Assembly: GCA_036154155.1 (NCBI GenBank)
Contig: JAYZLP010000002.1
Location: 1 to 61,061, forward strand
DNA length: 61,061 bases
Direction of reading: 5' to 3'
Source: MGIIb-O5 sp036154155
Lineage (GTDB): Archaea > Thermoplasmatota > Poseidoniia > Poseidoniales > Thalassarchaeaceae
A program made the position numbers and the translations under genes. Shown one piece after another: positions 50,179 through 59,057 of the stretch. The notes under the pieces were generated by a model. The model did no database searches. It was not told the origin of the DNA and saw only the letters and a program-made list of their open reading frames with translations. Within the stretch, counting starts at the first letter, position 1; each line of letters opens with the position of its first letter.

Positions 50179-51612
50179 ATGGCGCTTAGGGTATACGACA
50201 CTCGTTCACGCACAAAGCGCGAGCTTGTTCCATTGATAGAGGGGCAAATCGGCATCTATGCATGCGGGATTACTCCGTATTCCCCCAGCCACATAGGGCA
50301 CGCTAGACAGGCAGTTGCCTTCGACATAATCGTTAGGTGGATTCGCAAGAGCGGACTAGAAGTAAATTACATCGCCAACTTCACAGACATCGATGACAAG
50401 ATTATCGCCGTCTCCTCCGAAGAGGGGGTCGATTTCTTGGAAGTTGCAAATAGGAATATCGAAGACTACTTCGAAGTGATGGATGCCTTGAATGTGATTA
50501 GGGCTGATGCATACCCCCGCGTCACAGAGACAATCCCTGAGATCATAGAAATGATAGGCGATCTAATCGACAAGGGATTCGCATACGTCGCCAACGATGG
50601 TGTTTACTTCGAAATAGACAAAGCACCTGAGAAATATGGCCAATTGACAGGGCAGACATTGGAGATGGTAAGGGAGGGAGCCGGAGGAAGGGTTGACGAG
50701 ACGGGATCGGGAAAGAGAGACCACAGGGACTTTGCACTGTGGAAATCAGCCAAGTCAGGAGAGCCAAGCTGGGATAGCCCATGGGGCCCTGGAAGGCCCG
50801 GTTGGCACATTGAATGCTCTGCGATGTCTCTCAAACACCTAGGCGAGAGATTCGACATTCACGGAGGGGGTTCAGACTTGATGTTCCCTCATCATGAGGC
50901 AGAGATTTTCCAATCCGAATGCTGTTTAGGTCATGAACCAGTTGTCCAGTATTGGTTGCACAATGGAATGATCAACGTCGACGGAGAGAAGATGAGTAAG
51001 TCAGAAGGAAACTTCTGGACCGTCAAAGACGCCTTGCAGCAGGTCGATCCACTCGTTCTCAGGTATACTCTGATAAATGCGCCATATCGCCAGCCAGTGG
51101 ACTTTAACCCAGTAATGATAGAAGACTCTAGGTTGAATCATGGAAGGTTGCTGAGGGCCTATTCAGAGGGCCTATCCCTGGCAGGTTCAGGAGACTGGTC
51201 GGATAACGGACACCTATCAGAAGCCGCCGAGAGGCTCTCCTCTGGGATGAATGACGACTTTAACACTCGAGTAGCATTGGTGGAAGTTCAGACGGTCGCC
51301 AAATCACTCAGACAGATGATCGAGTCTGACTCCGATAAGTCAGAGATTTCTGCTGCAGTGGGTTGGCTCTCAGAGTTTGCAGGCAACGTTCTCGGAATTC
51401 TTCCTTCCGATGAAAAGGCATTGTCAATCACTGCTACACAAGCAGCAGCCCGCTCTGAAATATCCTCGGTTGTAGAGGACCTATTGGAAGAGAGGGAGTC
51501 CGCGAGGCTGTCGAAGAACTGGTCAAGGGCGGACGAGATAAGGGACGAGCTCATTTCCATGGGTGTAGTCGTTGAGGACGGGGCCGAAGGGCCGACATGG
51601 AGAATAGAGTGA
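50179..51612 (+). CDS. cysS: Cysteinyl-tRNA synthetase
   Basis: It charges tRNA-Cys. The 477-residue class I synthetase has the zinc-site cysteine in IYACGITPYSPSHIGHARQ, which also contains the HIGH-type motif (SHIGH). HFDIHGGGSD-like FDIHGGGSDLMFPHHEAE, the remaining zinc ligands and KMSKSEGNF (the KMSKS loop) follow. The length fits the family. ATG 50179 is 27 bases after the previous stop. It ends 3 bases before the stop of the convergent amidohydrolase gene. Confidence 0.96.
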   Translation: MALRVYDTRSRTKRELVPLIEGQIGIYACGITPYSPSHIGHARQAVAFDIIVRWIRKSGLEVNYIANFTDIDDKIIAVSSEEGVDFLEVANRNIEDYFEVMDALNVIRADAYPRVTETIPEIIEMIGDLIDKGFAYVANDGVYFEIDKAPEKYGQLTGQTLEMVREGAGGRVDETGSGKRDHRDFALWKSAKSGEPSWDSPWGPGRPGWHIECSAMSLKHLGERFDIHGGGSDLMFPHHEAEIFQSECCLGHEPVVQYWLHNGMINVDGEKMSKSEGNFWTVKDALQQVDPLVLRYTLINAPYRQPVDFNPVMIEDSRLNHGRLLRAYSEGLSLAGSGDWSDNGHLSEAAERLSSGMNDDFNTRVALVEVQTVAKSLRQMIESDSDKSEISAAVGWLSEFAGNVLGILPSDEKALSITATQAAARSEISSVVEDLLEERESARLSKNWSRADEIRDELISMGVVVEDGAEGPTWRIE

Positions 51613-51615
51613 ACC

Positions 51616-54216
51616 CTACTCTTCCTCTATGCCCGAATCACCCATAACACGCCCTCTCAGGTTGTTGTTTATGGTGGCCACAGAGCCAATTATCACAGCC
51701 AAAGCGACAAATATCGCCACCCAATAAAACGGACCGTCCATCCAGGACTCCTCCTCGGTATCTTCCGCACCTTGATTATCTGAAGGCTCATCGGAGGAAA
51801 CCTCCACGAAAACGACGTCATGCCTGCATTCTAACCAGTCTTCATTCGAGGAGGGAACTAGGGCATCGGTGCAAATCCTTCCTGGGACCGTAAATGAGTC
51901 AGCCACCTCAAGGTTACAGAACTGTGTCATGAACCACGAGGAGATGCACTCCTCGGTGTCCTGCATCACCACTAGGATGGAGCCGCAGAGTATCATTTCT
52001 CCCTCCGCAGCATCTGGTATTCCACCTGAAACGCATTCTTCGATGTGAATCCCCTCAGGTATTGTTGTGGGATGCGGAATAGAGCCACCTCTCGGGCCAA
52101 ACGTAGGGAAAGTCGTTGGAAGGTCAGGAGGAGGTGTAGCCGGAACATTGTTGCCCCCGTTGCCATTTCCTGTGAGATTGGTCTCAATCGGTTCGGCACC
52201 ACCAACTGTGCCACCAACCCTGTGGCCGTTTTCGTCAAGCTCAATGTCGTAGTAATCTGACCATAGGTCGATTGACCGGTCTTTCTGGAATGTCAGAGAA
52301 CGATTCAGAACGTCGAAGTATCGATCATCACCGAGTGTGAATAGGTACTCAATTGGAACGCTCTTTCCTTGATTACAGTCCTGCAGATAAGCAAACATCT
52401 CTGCGAATGTCTGCTGGGCCTCAGGGACTCCATCATAGGTTATGTCGGTCGCCTTTCTGAAGCCATCGCCCTCGATAACCTCGACCTCGTTATCCATGGC
52501 TTGCATGATATCGACGTCCCCGAAAACTGGAAGTCCGCCCACCACAACCAGCCTGATATCAGGATCCACTGCATTTATCGCGTTGCGATATGGATCTGCT
52601 TCGAAGGTATCCAGCACCACCAAATCAGCAGCGAGCCCCTCCTGGATCCTCCCCGTGTTTCCTGACCAACCTATGGCGTCTACGACATTCGTCGTTATGG
52701 TCTGTAACAATTCGTAGTCTGAGAAAATGTCTCCAAGAACGTTTTCATCCCACCAGTCAGCGGTCTTGAGCTCATGCAAAGAGCTCTTAGAGCCCGAAGG
52801 CGACCAATCTGGTCCGATCATTATGTTGACACCTTCAGCCTTCGCCGTGGCAATGTCCGTGGTTTCACCATACAACAGAAGATTGGATGTCGGCGACCAA
52901 GCGAGGCTACCCCCAACGTCGCCCAAAGCTGAGAACTCTGGTTGGGTCAGGCCAGTCCCATGAATTACCACTATTTCTCCCACAAGCAGATCGTTCTGTA
53001 CAAGTACGTCAAACTCGGCTCTGCTGGACTCATCTATCCCCTCGGCAAGGTGGATGAACCAGGCATCAAGGTTCCCCGATGAATTCCCGTCCTTGATGTG
53101 ATTCCCCTCATAGTCCGATTCTAATTCAGTCACCTTGGTCCAGATATTATCCCCTCCAAAGTTGTAGAGCTCAATGTTCCTAGCGAGCATCGTCTCGAAA
53201 GTGTCAGTATTGGAGGTCGAACTCCCCTGCAATGCGGTATTGCCACCAGCGACCGCTCTCAATTCTGCAAATCTCATCGCCGAAGAGTCGTAGAGTGAGC
53301 ATCCAATGTCCTTAGCATCGCTGTATCCAGAGTATGACTGCCATTGGTATCTATTGTCCCACCCATCGGTCCCATGATCCCACAATGGTATGAGGTTGTA
53401 CTTTGCATGATTGTGAGGGTCCACAAATCCAGGGTAAATCGTACCACTAGTGGGTACGTGCACTACTCCCTCAGCCGCAGCGGGAGCATCTTCCGAGGAA
53501 CTCCATACGGCCTCTATCATCCCATCTCTGACCAATACCCTACCATCGTCAATGATATCATCCTGAGCTACCATTGTGACAACTCTGCCTTCGAGTACAT
53601 ACTGTCCATTGTGTACGTGGTCCTGAGGGGGGTAACAATTGCCCATTAGGTGGTTAACCCCGACCCACTCCTCACTGTTTGAGCCCCCTGGGGTGGGGCT
53701 CCCTTCCGAAAGCTTCGACCAAGTTCCACTTGAGTCATATCCGTAGGGTATCCCGTAATCAGAATCCTCGGCTTCATAGCTGACAGAATCAACAACTGAA
53801 CCAGACCCGTCAAGGATCGAGACTGTGTCACCGGCGAAGTAGTCGAACTCTATGTTAGTCTGTGCCCTGTAGAATACTAGGTATGCCCCGGAATCAATTA
53901 CCGTGCCCCAAGCAATGCTGCACATGGGGGAACCGCCGTCCGCTATGTCGTCAATCCACCAGCCTCCGATGTCCACCGCCTCCTCAGATGGGTTGTGCAA
54001 CTCGACGAACTGGTTAGAGTATCGACTAATCTCGCCGTCCCCATTCCAGTCTATCCCCCCATACGCCTCACTATTTGGTGAGACATAGATTTCGTTGATG
54101 TAAATCGAATCTGAGGAGGACGAGCCGTCCGATGTGTTCTGGCCCGATGCCAGCATCGCCGGGCTTAAGCTGGTTATTACAATCAGGAGGGCGGCAGTCA
54201 TCACAGAGGCTCGCAT
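51616..54216 (-). CDS. Exported amidohydrolase with lamin-tail domain and membrane anchor
   Basis: An 866-residue surface protein. It has a signal peptide (SVMTAALLIVITSLSPAMLASG). A lamin-tail domain lies at about residues 35-150 (SIYINEIYVSPNSEAYGG, NQFVELHNPSEEAVDIGGWW). An amidohydrolase domain follows at about 190-590, with GTIYPGFVDPHNHAKYNLIP (metal histidines), IVVIHGTGL, IMIGPDWSPSG and GRIQEGLAADLVVLD. A Cys-containing region and a C-terminal helix (PFYWVAIFVALAVIIGSVATI) end in an acidic tail. Amidohydrolases are normally cytoplasmic, so the exported form is unusual. Substrate unknown. ATG 54216 is chosen over GTG 54252. Confidence 0.85.
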   Translation of the reverse strand: MRASVMTAALLIVITSLSPAMLASGQNTSDGSSSSDSIYINEIYVSPNSEAYGGIDWNGDGEISRYSNQFVELHNPSEEAVDIGGWWIDDIADGGSPMCSIAWGTVIDSGAYLVFYRAQTNIEFDYFAGDTVSILDGSGSVVDSVSYEAEDSDYGIPYGYDSSGTWSKLSEGSPTPGGSNSEEWVGVNHLMGNCYPPQDHVHNGQYVLEGRVVTMVAQDDIIDDGRVLVRDGMIEAVWSSSEDAPAAAEGVVHVPTSGTIYPGFVDPHNHAKYNLIPLWDHGTDGWDNRYQWQSYSGYSDAKDIGCSLYDSSAMRFAELRAVAGGNTALQGSSTSNTDTFETMLARNIELYNFGGDNIWTKVTELESDYEGNHIKDGNSSGNLDAWFIHLAEGIDESSRAEFDVLVQNDLLVGEIVVIHGTGLTQPEFSALGDVGGSLAWSPTSNLLLYGETTDIATAKAEGVNIMIGPDWSPSGSKSSLHELKTADWWDENVLGDIFSDYELLQTITTNVVDAIGWSGNTGRIQEGLAADLVVLDTFEADPYRNAINAVDPDIRLVVVGGLPVFGDVDIMQAMDNEVEVIEGDGFRKATDITYDGVPEAQQTFAEMFAYLQDCNQGKSVPIEYLFTLGDDRYFDVLNRSLTFQKDRSIDLWSDYYDIELDENGHRVGGTVGGAEPIETNLTGNGNGGNNVPATPPPDLPTTFPTFGPRGGSIPHPTTIPEGIHIEECVSGGIPDAAEGEMILCGSILVVMQDTEECISSWFMTQFCNLEVADSFTVPGRICTDALVPSSNEDWLECRHDVVFVEVSSDEPSDNQGAEDTEEESWMDGPFYWVAIFVALAVIIGSVATINNNLRGRVMGDSGIEEE

Positions 54217-54252
54217 GACCAACGAAGCAGCGCTCCCAGTTTTGAACCCCAC

Positions 54253-54271
54253 CGCCCTGCATCGCAGGGCG
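54253..54271 (-). promoter_or_regulatory. Perfect 8-bp hairpin in the leader of the amidohydrolase gene
   Basis: CGCCCTGC (54253-54260) and GCAGGGCG (54264-54271) surround ATC. The structure lies 37 bases upstream of the preferred ATG 54216. A weak AT element at 54289-54295 would place the minus-strand transcript start near 54264-54268, so the hairpin could be at the 5' end of the mRNA, though this is uncertain. Confidence 0.45.
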
Positions 54272-54288
54272 CATCACGTGCGAAGTGC

Positions 54289-54295
54289 GAAATAG
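54289..54295. promoter_or_regulatory. Possible shared TATA-like element, divergent promoter
   Basis: GAAATAG is the only AT-rich stretch between the two divergent starts. Its centre is about 24 bases from plus-strand ATG 54316, implying a leaderless plus-strand mRNA. It is a poor TATA match. Confidence 0.3.
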
Positions 54296-54315
54296 CACTC
54301 TGCTAACCCATACTC

Positions 54316-55779
54316 ATGGGGCGTGGCATGGCAGGGCGAGTGGCTCTTGTGGCCATAATGCTCGCCAGCACCTCTCTTTCAGGATGTTTCAGTCAAGTAA
54401 TGGGTTCCGAAGACAGCGGCCCTGATTGGAACGAGGGGATGGAATACATCGACTCGCCCTCAAGTCACACCGACTCATGCTCCAGCACTCCTTGCGTCAG
54501 ACCATTCACGGCTGGCGACCCTTTCTCAAATGAAACATGGGGAAACTCCTCGTGGGCCGTGTTCGGAAACGTCGAAGGGGGGAACTGCTGTGAACACTAC
54601 CTTGCCGCTACAAAGGAGGGGTGGATTCTGAACTTTGGCGGAGAATACCCTACATGGTCCGAGGACAGGGGGCACACTTGGAAAGAGTACAGGCCATCCA
54701 TTTTCTCCCAGATAGGATGCATGGAGCCGAAGCCTACCGTGCCCGGTCAAGAGGGCCTAGGGGAGGGCAGCATAGTCCAGGCGACAAATGGCGACTTGAT
54801 TTCCATGGGATGGTTCCCATATCCAAGCTCAAGCGGGGCTGATCAGTTCTATGCTTTCCTTTATGATGCTGAGGACGAGGAGTGGAGTTGGTGCTTCAAC
54901 AGGACCCCCGAGCCTTTCTATGACAGATCATGGCAAGTGGAGGTCGTCGGCCCAATAAATGGGGGCCTGTATGGCAACGGGCCATGGGCCAGCCTAGTGA
55001 TTTCGAACTTCTGGCACCAAGTTCAGAACATAGGGGGACAGATTTCTACTGATGGCCTGAATTACGATTATTTCGGTTTCCCTGACAGGGACGACAATCT
55101 TGATGTCATGGAAGTCGACTTGGATCCACAGGAATTAGGCCCCGAATGGGATTTCACAAAGCCGCATAAGGAGATGAGGGCTTTCCCTGTGCCTTCGGGC
55201 GGCTTATACTTTCCAGATTACTTCGTAGATGGCAGGGACGCGTTCTTGGACACGTCCCTTAATTGGTGGACCGGAGTCACCATGAACGGGTCCTCGCTTC
55301 CATCGCAGTACTGCGCATTCGATTCATCCACTGCACTGCACTGCGTGTCTGCAGGTGGAACTTCCCTCAAACACATGATTTCATGGGATGGGGGGGAGAG
55401 CTGGAGTAACCAATCCTACAACCTCTCATCCGAGGCTACCGAATTGGAGGAATGGGAATTCCACTCCAACGGTGTTCACGATTTGTTCGTACTGAATGTT
55501 CGCTATCAGAGTTCTACGGGTCCTGACGTCGATCTGGCATGGCATGTGAGGGACTTCTCAGATAGCATGCTCCCAGACTACAGGACATACCTGGGACTGG
55601 GGGACCTCGACTCCACATCTGGTGCCGGCAACGACATCAGGTTCGACTTCGCCAGCATGGGGATTCTGCCGGACGGAGGCTCCTTCATTGCATATCATGA
55701 CTCATCGGATCCAGACCCACTTTTCGGATTGGAGCTAATGCTTCCAATGGAGTATATTTCCCAGACGCCAATGTTCTAG
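54316..55779 (+). CDS. Secreted lipoprotein with Asp-box (BNR/sialidase-like) repeats
   Basis: A 487-residue protein with a lipoprotein signal peptide (IMLASTSLSGCFS, anchored cysteine C24). Two Asp-box motifs are visible, SEDRGHTW and SWDGGESW, which mark beta-propellers of the sialidase/BNR superfamily. No sialidase catalytic Arg triad can be confirmed by eye. A beta-propeller binding protein or a glycan-active enzyme is possible. It is divergent from the exported amidohydrolase. Its end overlaps the convergent ileS gene by 4 bases (55776-55779). Confidence 0.78.
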   Translation: MGRGMAGRVALVAIMLASTSLSGCFSQVMGSEDSGPDWNEGMEYIDSPSSHTDSCSSTPCVRPFTAGDPFSNETWGNSSWAVFGNVEGGNCCEHYLAATKEGWILNFGGEYPTWSEDRGHTWKEYRPSIFSQIGCMEPKPTVPGQEGLGEGSIVQATNGDLISMGWFPYPSSSGADQFYAFLYDAEDEEWSWCFNRTPEPFYDRSWQVEVVGPINGGLYGNGPWASLVISNFWHQVQNIGGQISTDGLNYDYFGFPDRDDNLDVMEVDLDPQELGPEWDFTKPHKEMRAFPVPSGGLYFPDYFVDGRDAFLDTSLNWWTGVTMNGSSLPSQYCAFDSSTALHCVSAGGTSLKHMISWDGGESWSNQSYNLSSEATELEEWEFHSNGVHDLFVLNVRYQSSTGPDVDLAWHVRDFSDSMLPDYRTYLGLGDLDSTSGAGNDIRFDFASMGILPDGGSFIAYHDSSDPDPLFGLELMLPMEYISQTPMF

Positions 55780-58700
55780 GATATGACGAATCTCACAGAA
55801 ACCCCGTCAACATCGAATTTTTCGGAATTAGAGGGGAACTCCCCTTCGTTCATTGAGAAATTGCTAGCCCGGGTCTCAGAAACAAGCCTGCTCCAGTCCC
55901 CCTCGGAAAGTTCCAATCCATCAGTCCAAACAGAAAGCGATATTGTTGCTTCTATTTCGAGGTCCAACTCCTTTCTTTTCGCTTGCACCCTCCTGATGAT
56001 GTCTCTGGCGAGGCCCTTGGAAAGTAACTCGTCGTCTATGCCCATGTCAAGGACCAGTGAGACATCCCCATATTCAGACAGGGTGGATGCCGCGTACCCA
56101 TCTTTCTCTACTCTCCTGATCTCTATGTCATCCGAAGTAATCTCGTATCCAGCAAGAGCGGCTATTCCTGCCTCTATCTCGAGAAGCAGGGCCTCGGGTT
56201 CAGCACTCTGGATTTCAGAGAGAACTGCTGGAAGGTCGCCTCTGCATTTTGCACCCAGGGCCTTTCTATTCGGATGGACCTCGATTTTCTGGAATCTGTC
56301 TAGATCGTCTTCTGTGGTCAATTCCTCTACATTCAATTCCTCTGCAAGGATTTCATGGAACTGGGAGATGTCAGGGCCCCCGACAATCCAACCGCTCCTG
56401 CATGGGAGTCTCTGCCTTCTCCCTGCCTCCACCCTGACTCGCCTCCCGGTCTCTGCCAGCGACCTGACCAGATCCATCTCTCTCTCAAGAATGTCGTCTG
56501 TAGGAGGCAGGCTCCTCTCGACCAACTCAGACCCTACTGGCCAATCAGCCAAGTGCACCGAGGACCCCGTGAGCCCCCTGTGAATCGAATCTGGGATGAA
56601 GGGTGATACTGGTGCCATCAGCCTGCAGACAATCAACAAGACCTCATGCAGGGTGTGCTGGCAGGATCTCTTGTCAGAGCTCTCGCCTTCATCCCAGAGC
56701 CGCCTCCTGGATCTCCTGACATACCAGTTCGAGAGATCGTTGACCACGAACGCCTCAAGTTCCCTTCCCCCTTTGTGGAAGTCCCAAGCCACGAAGTGGT
56801 TGTGGTACTCTTCAGACATAGAAGCAACCCTCGATAGGATCCAACGATCCAACGGGCTCCTTTCAGAAACCGGCACGTACGACTCTTCATTCTCAGGGTC
56901 GAAACCATCCAGAGCGGCATAGTCGGCATGGAATCGATATACGTTCCACAGGGTCAGGAACATCTTGGCATAAGACTCCCTGACTCCATTCGGGTCGAAA
57001 TTCGTGGGGGACCACGGGGCACTCTGGGTTGTCATGTACCAGCGGATCGAATCCGCACCCTCCTTGTTGAAGTGGTCCCACGGATTCACGACGTTGCCCT
57101 TTGACTTGCTCATTTTCTTGCCTTCCTTGTCCAAGATGTGGCCCAAAGATAGGCATCTCTTGTAGCAGATGCTGTCGAAAACCGTAGTTGATACCGCTAG
57201 TAGGGAGTAGAACCAACCCCTGGTCTGGTCGACCGCTTCGCAAATGTAGTCCACGGGAAAAGCCCCTTCGAACTTCTCCTCCCTTTCAAACGGATAGTGC
57301 CACTGAGCAAAGGTGGCGCAGCCCGAGTCAAACCAGCAATCCATAACATAGGGCTCCCTCACCATCTCGCCATTGCAGCCCTCTGAAGTACAGTGAAGCA
57401 ATACATCGTCCACATAGGGCCTATGGAGCTCTGGGGGCATGGGCGAAGAACCGGTTTTCATTGAAGCCATCTCTTCAATACTGCCAACACAATGTTCGTT
57501 TCCGCATTCGGGGCAAATCCACACTGGAATCGGGGTCCCCCAATACCTTTCTCGGCTAATGGCCCAATCCTTGATGTTGGAAAGCCACTCTCCCATCCTT
57601 TTACTGCCAGTCCACTCCGGGGCCCACTCAACTTCTGAGTTGTATTGCAGGATTTGTTCCTTTACGGCGGTCATTCTGACGAACCAACTGTCCATCGCGT
57701 AGTACAGCAATGGATGATCCGTTCTCCAGCAGTGAGGGTAGTCGTGTGTGTATTCGTGCTCCCTGTATAACTGACCCTTCTCGTCTAGTAAGTCGATTAT
57801 CGGGTCGTCACAGTCCTTCACGTACTTCCCGTCTAGGATTTCATGTGTCCCAGAAACGAATTTTCCGTCCATGCCAACGGTGTGTTGTGCAGGGAATCCG
57901 ACTTCCATCCCAAGCCTGTAGTCATCCTCTCCGTACATTACAGCGGTGTGAACTACGCCAGTTCCATCAGTCGTGGTCACGAAATCAGCACCAACTATCG
58001 TCCAAGCGCTCTCGTGGCCTGAGCCGTCTATCGCCCCGGGGAAGAGTGGCTTGTACGAATTGCCAACCAATTCAGAGCCAGGGAATTCTGAAACGACTTC
58101 GATCTGGTTCCTAAGAACAGTGCCCACTAGATCCTTAGCAAGAATCAGCTCTTCACCGACCTTTGCCCCGCCTCTGCCTTCCCAGCCCTTGGAGGGTTCA
58201 GCGGTGATGCGGACCCTGCAGTATGTTACATCTGGGCCCACTGCTAGGCCGACGTTCCCCGGAAGGGTCCAGGGGGTGGTGGTCCATGCCAGCACACTAG
58301 CCTCGTCATCCACTAGTTGGAATTTGACAAAGACAGCCGGCTCTGACACTTCCTTGTAGCCTAGGGAGACCTCGTGAGTGGAATAACTGGTACCTGTCTG
58401 GGGGCAATACGGCAGGACCTTGTGACCACGGAAAAGAAGCCCCTTCTCGAACATCTGCTTCAGTGACCACCACGCAGACTCGATGTATTCGTCGTGAAGT
58501 GTGACATATGGGTCATCCATGTCCACCCAGAATGCCATCCTCTCCGTCATCTCCCTCCATGCTTCCTCGTATGTCCACACACTCTCCTTGCACTTCTGAT
58601 TGAAAGCTTCCATCCCATATTCCTCTATGGCCTCATTCGACATGAGGTCTAGTTGCTTTTGCACCTCGATCTCGACCGGGAGTCCGTGGGTGTCCCATCC

Positions 58701-58955
58701 AGCCTTCCTCTCGACCACATGGCCCTCCATCGTTTTCCACCTGCAAACCATGTCCTTGAACAACCTGGAGATGACGTGATGGATGCCAGGCTTACCATTT
58801 GCAGTTGGAGGCCCCTCAAGGAAAGTGAATGTGCTACCGGACTCCCTTCTAGCATCAATCGAACGGGCGAACGTCCCCTCGCTCCCCCATAGTCCGATTA
58901 GAGAGTTCTCAAGGGAGACGGGGTCGAGGTCTCCGGCTGGCTCAGGCACCCCCAT
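55776..58955 (-). CDS. ileS: Isoleucyl-tRNA synthetase
   Basis: It charges tRNA-Ile. The approximately 1059-residue class I enzyme has the HIGH-type motif in FLEGPPTANGKPGIHH, WKTMEGHVVERKAGWDTHGL, the editing domain (for example LAWTTTPWTLPGNVGLAVG), zinc-type cysteines (CPECGNEHC) and KKMSKSKGNV. The long form with a C-terminal extension is the archaeal/eukaryotic type. ATG 58955 is chosen; the frame is open to 59042, but that would place the start only 15 bases from the divergent gene and inside a hairpin region. Confidence 0.95.
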   Translation of the reverse strand: MGVPEPAGDLDPVSLENSLIGLWGSEGTFARSIDARRESGSTFTFLEGPPTANGKPGIHHVISRLFKDMVCRWKTMEGHVVERKAGWDTHGLPVEIEVQKQLDLMSNEAIEEYGMEAFNQKCKESVWTYEEAWREMTERMAFWVDMDDPYVTLHDEYIESAWWSLKQMFEKGLLFRGHKVLPYCPQTGTSYSTHEVSLGYKEVSEPAVFVKFQLVDDEASVLAWTTTPWTLPGNVGLAVGPDVTYCRVRITAEPSKGWEGRGGAKVGEELILAKDLVGTVLRNQIEVVSEFPGSELVGNSYKPLFPGAIDGSGHESAWTIVGADFVTTTDGTGVVHTAVMYGEDDYRLGMEVGFPAQHTVGMDGKFVSGTHEILDGKYVKDCDDPIIDLLDEKGQLYREHEYTHDYPHCWRTDHPLLYYAMDSWFVRMTAVKEQILQYNSEVEWAPEWTGSKRMGEWLSNIKDWAISRERYWGTPIPVWICPECGNEHCVGSIEEMASMKTGSSPMPPELHRPYVDDVLLHCTSEGCNGEMVREPYVMDCWFDSGCATFAQWHYPFEREEKFEGAFPVDYICEAVDQTRGWFYSLLAVSTTVFDSICYKRCLSLGHILDKEGKKMSKSKGNVVNPWDHFNKEGADSIRWYMTTQSAPWSPTNFDPNGVRESYAKMFLTLWNVYRFHADYAALDGFDPENEESYVPVSERSPLDRWILSRVASMSEEYHNHFVAWDFHKGGRELEAFVVNDLSNWYVRRSRRRLWDEGESSDKRSCQHTLHEVLLIVCRLMAPVSPFIPDSIHRGLTGSSVHLADWPVGSELVERSLPPTDDILEREMDLVRSLAETGRRVRVEAGRRQRLPCRSGWIVGGPDISQFHEILAEELNVEELTTEDDLDRFQKIEVHPNRKALGAKCRGDLPAVLSEIQSAEPEALLLEIEAGIAALAGYEITSDDIEIRRVEKDGYAASTLSEYGDVSLVLDMGIDDELLSKGLARDIIRRVQAKRKELDLEIEATISLSVWTDGLELSEGDWSRLVSETRASNFSMNEGEFPSNSEKFDVDGVSVRFVIS

Positions 58956-58995
58956 CGGCAATGCGACCGACGATGCCGTATTGAATATGACTCGG

Positions 58996-59010
58996 TCGCC
59001 CGAAGGGCGA
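58996..59010 (-). promoter_or_regulatory. ileS: Perfect 6-bp hairpin in the ileS leader
   Basis: TCGCCC (58996-59001) and GGGCGA (59005-59010) surround GAA. The minus-strand TATA-like CTTATTG at 59031-59037 predicts a start near 59008, so the hairpin would lie at the 5' end of a leader of about 50 bases. If translation began at 59042 it would be inside the coding region. Confidence 0.45.
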
Positions 59011-59030
59011 TTAGAGGCCTTAGTAGCATT

Positions 59031-59037
59031 CAATAAG
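59031..59037. promoter_or_regulatory. Shared TATA-like element of divergent ileS and HMA genes
   Basis: CAATAAG on the plus strand (CTTATTG on the minus) is centred about 24 bases from plus-strand ATG 59058 (leaderless) and about 79 bases from minus-strand ATG 58955. One element, or two overlapping ones, could serve both genes. Confidence 0.35.
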
Positions 59038-59057
59038 GTCAATCGAGACGACCAATC

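Noticed and set aside
55783..56583. Plus-strand open frame of 266 codons
   Set aside because: It is antisense to the C-terminal part of isoleucyl-tRNA synthetase, which has clear motifs in the other frame; low-complexity Ser-rich translation.
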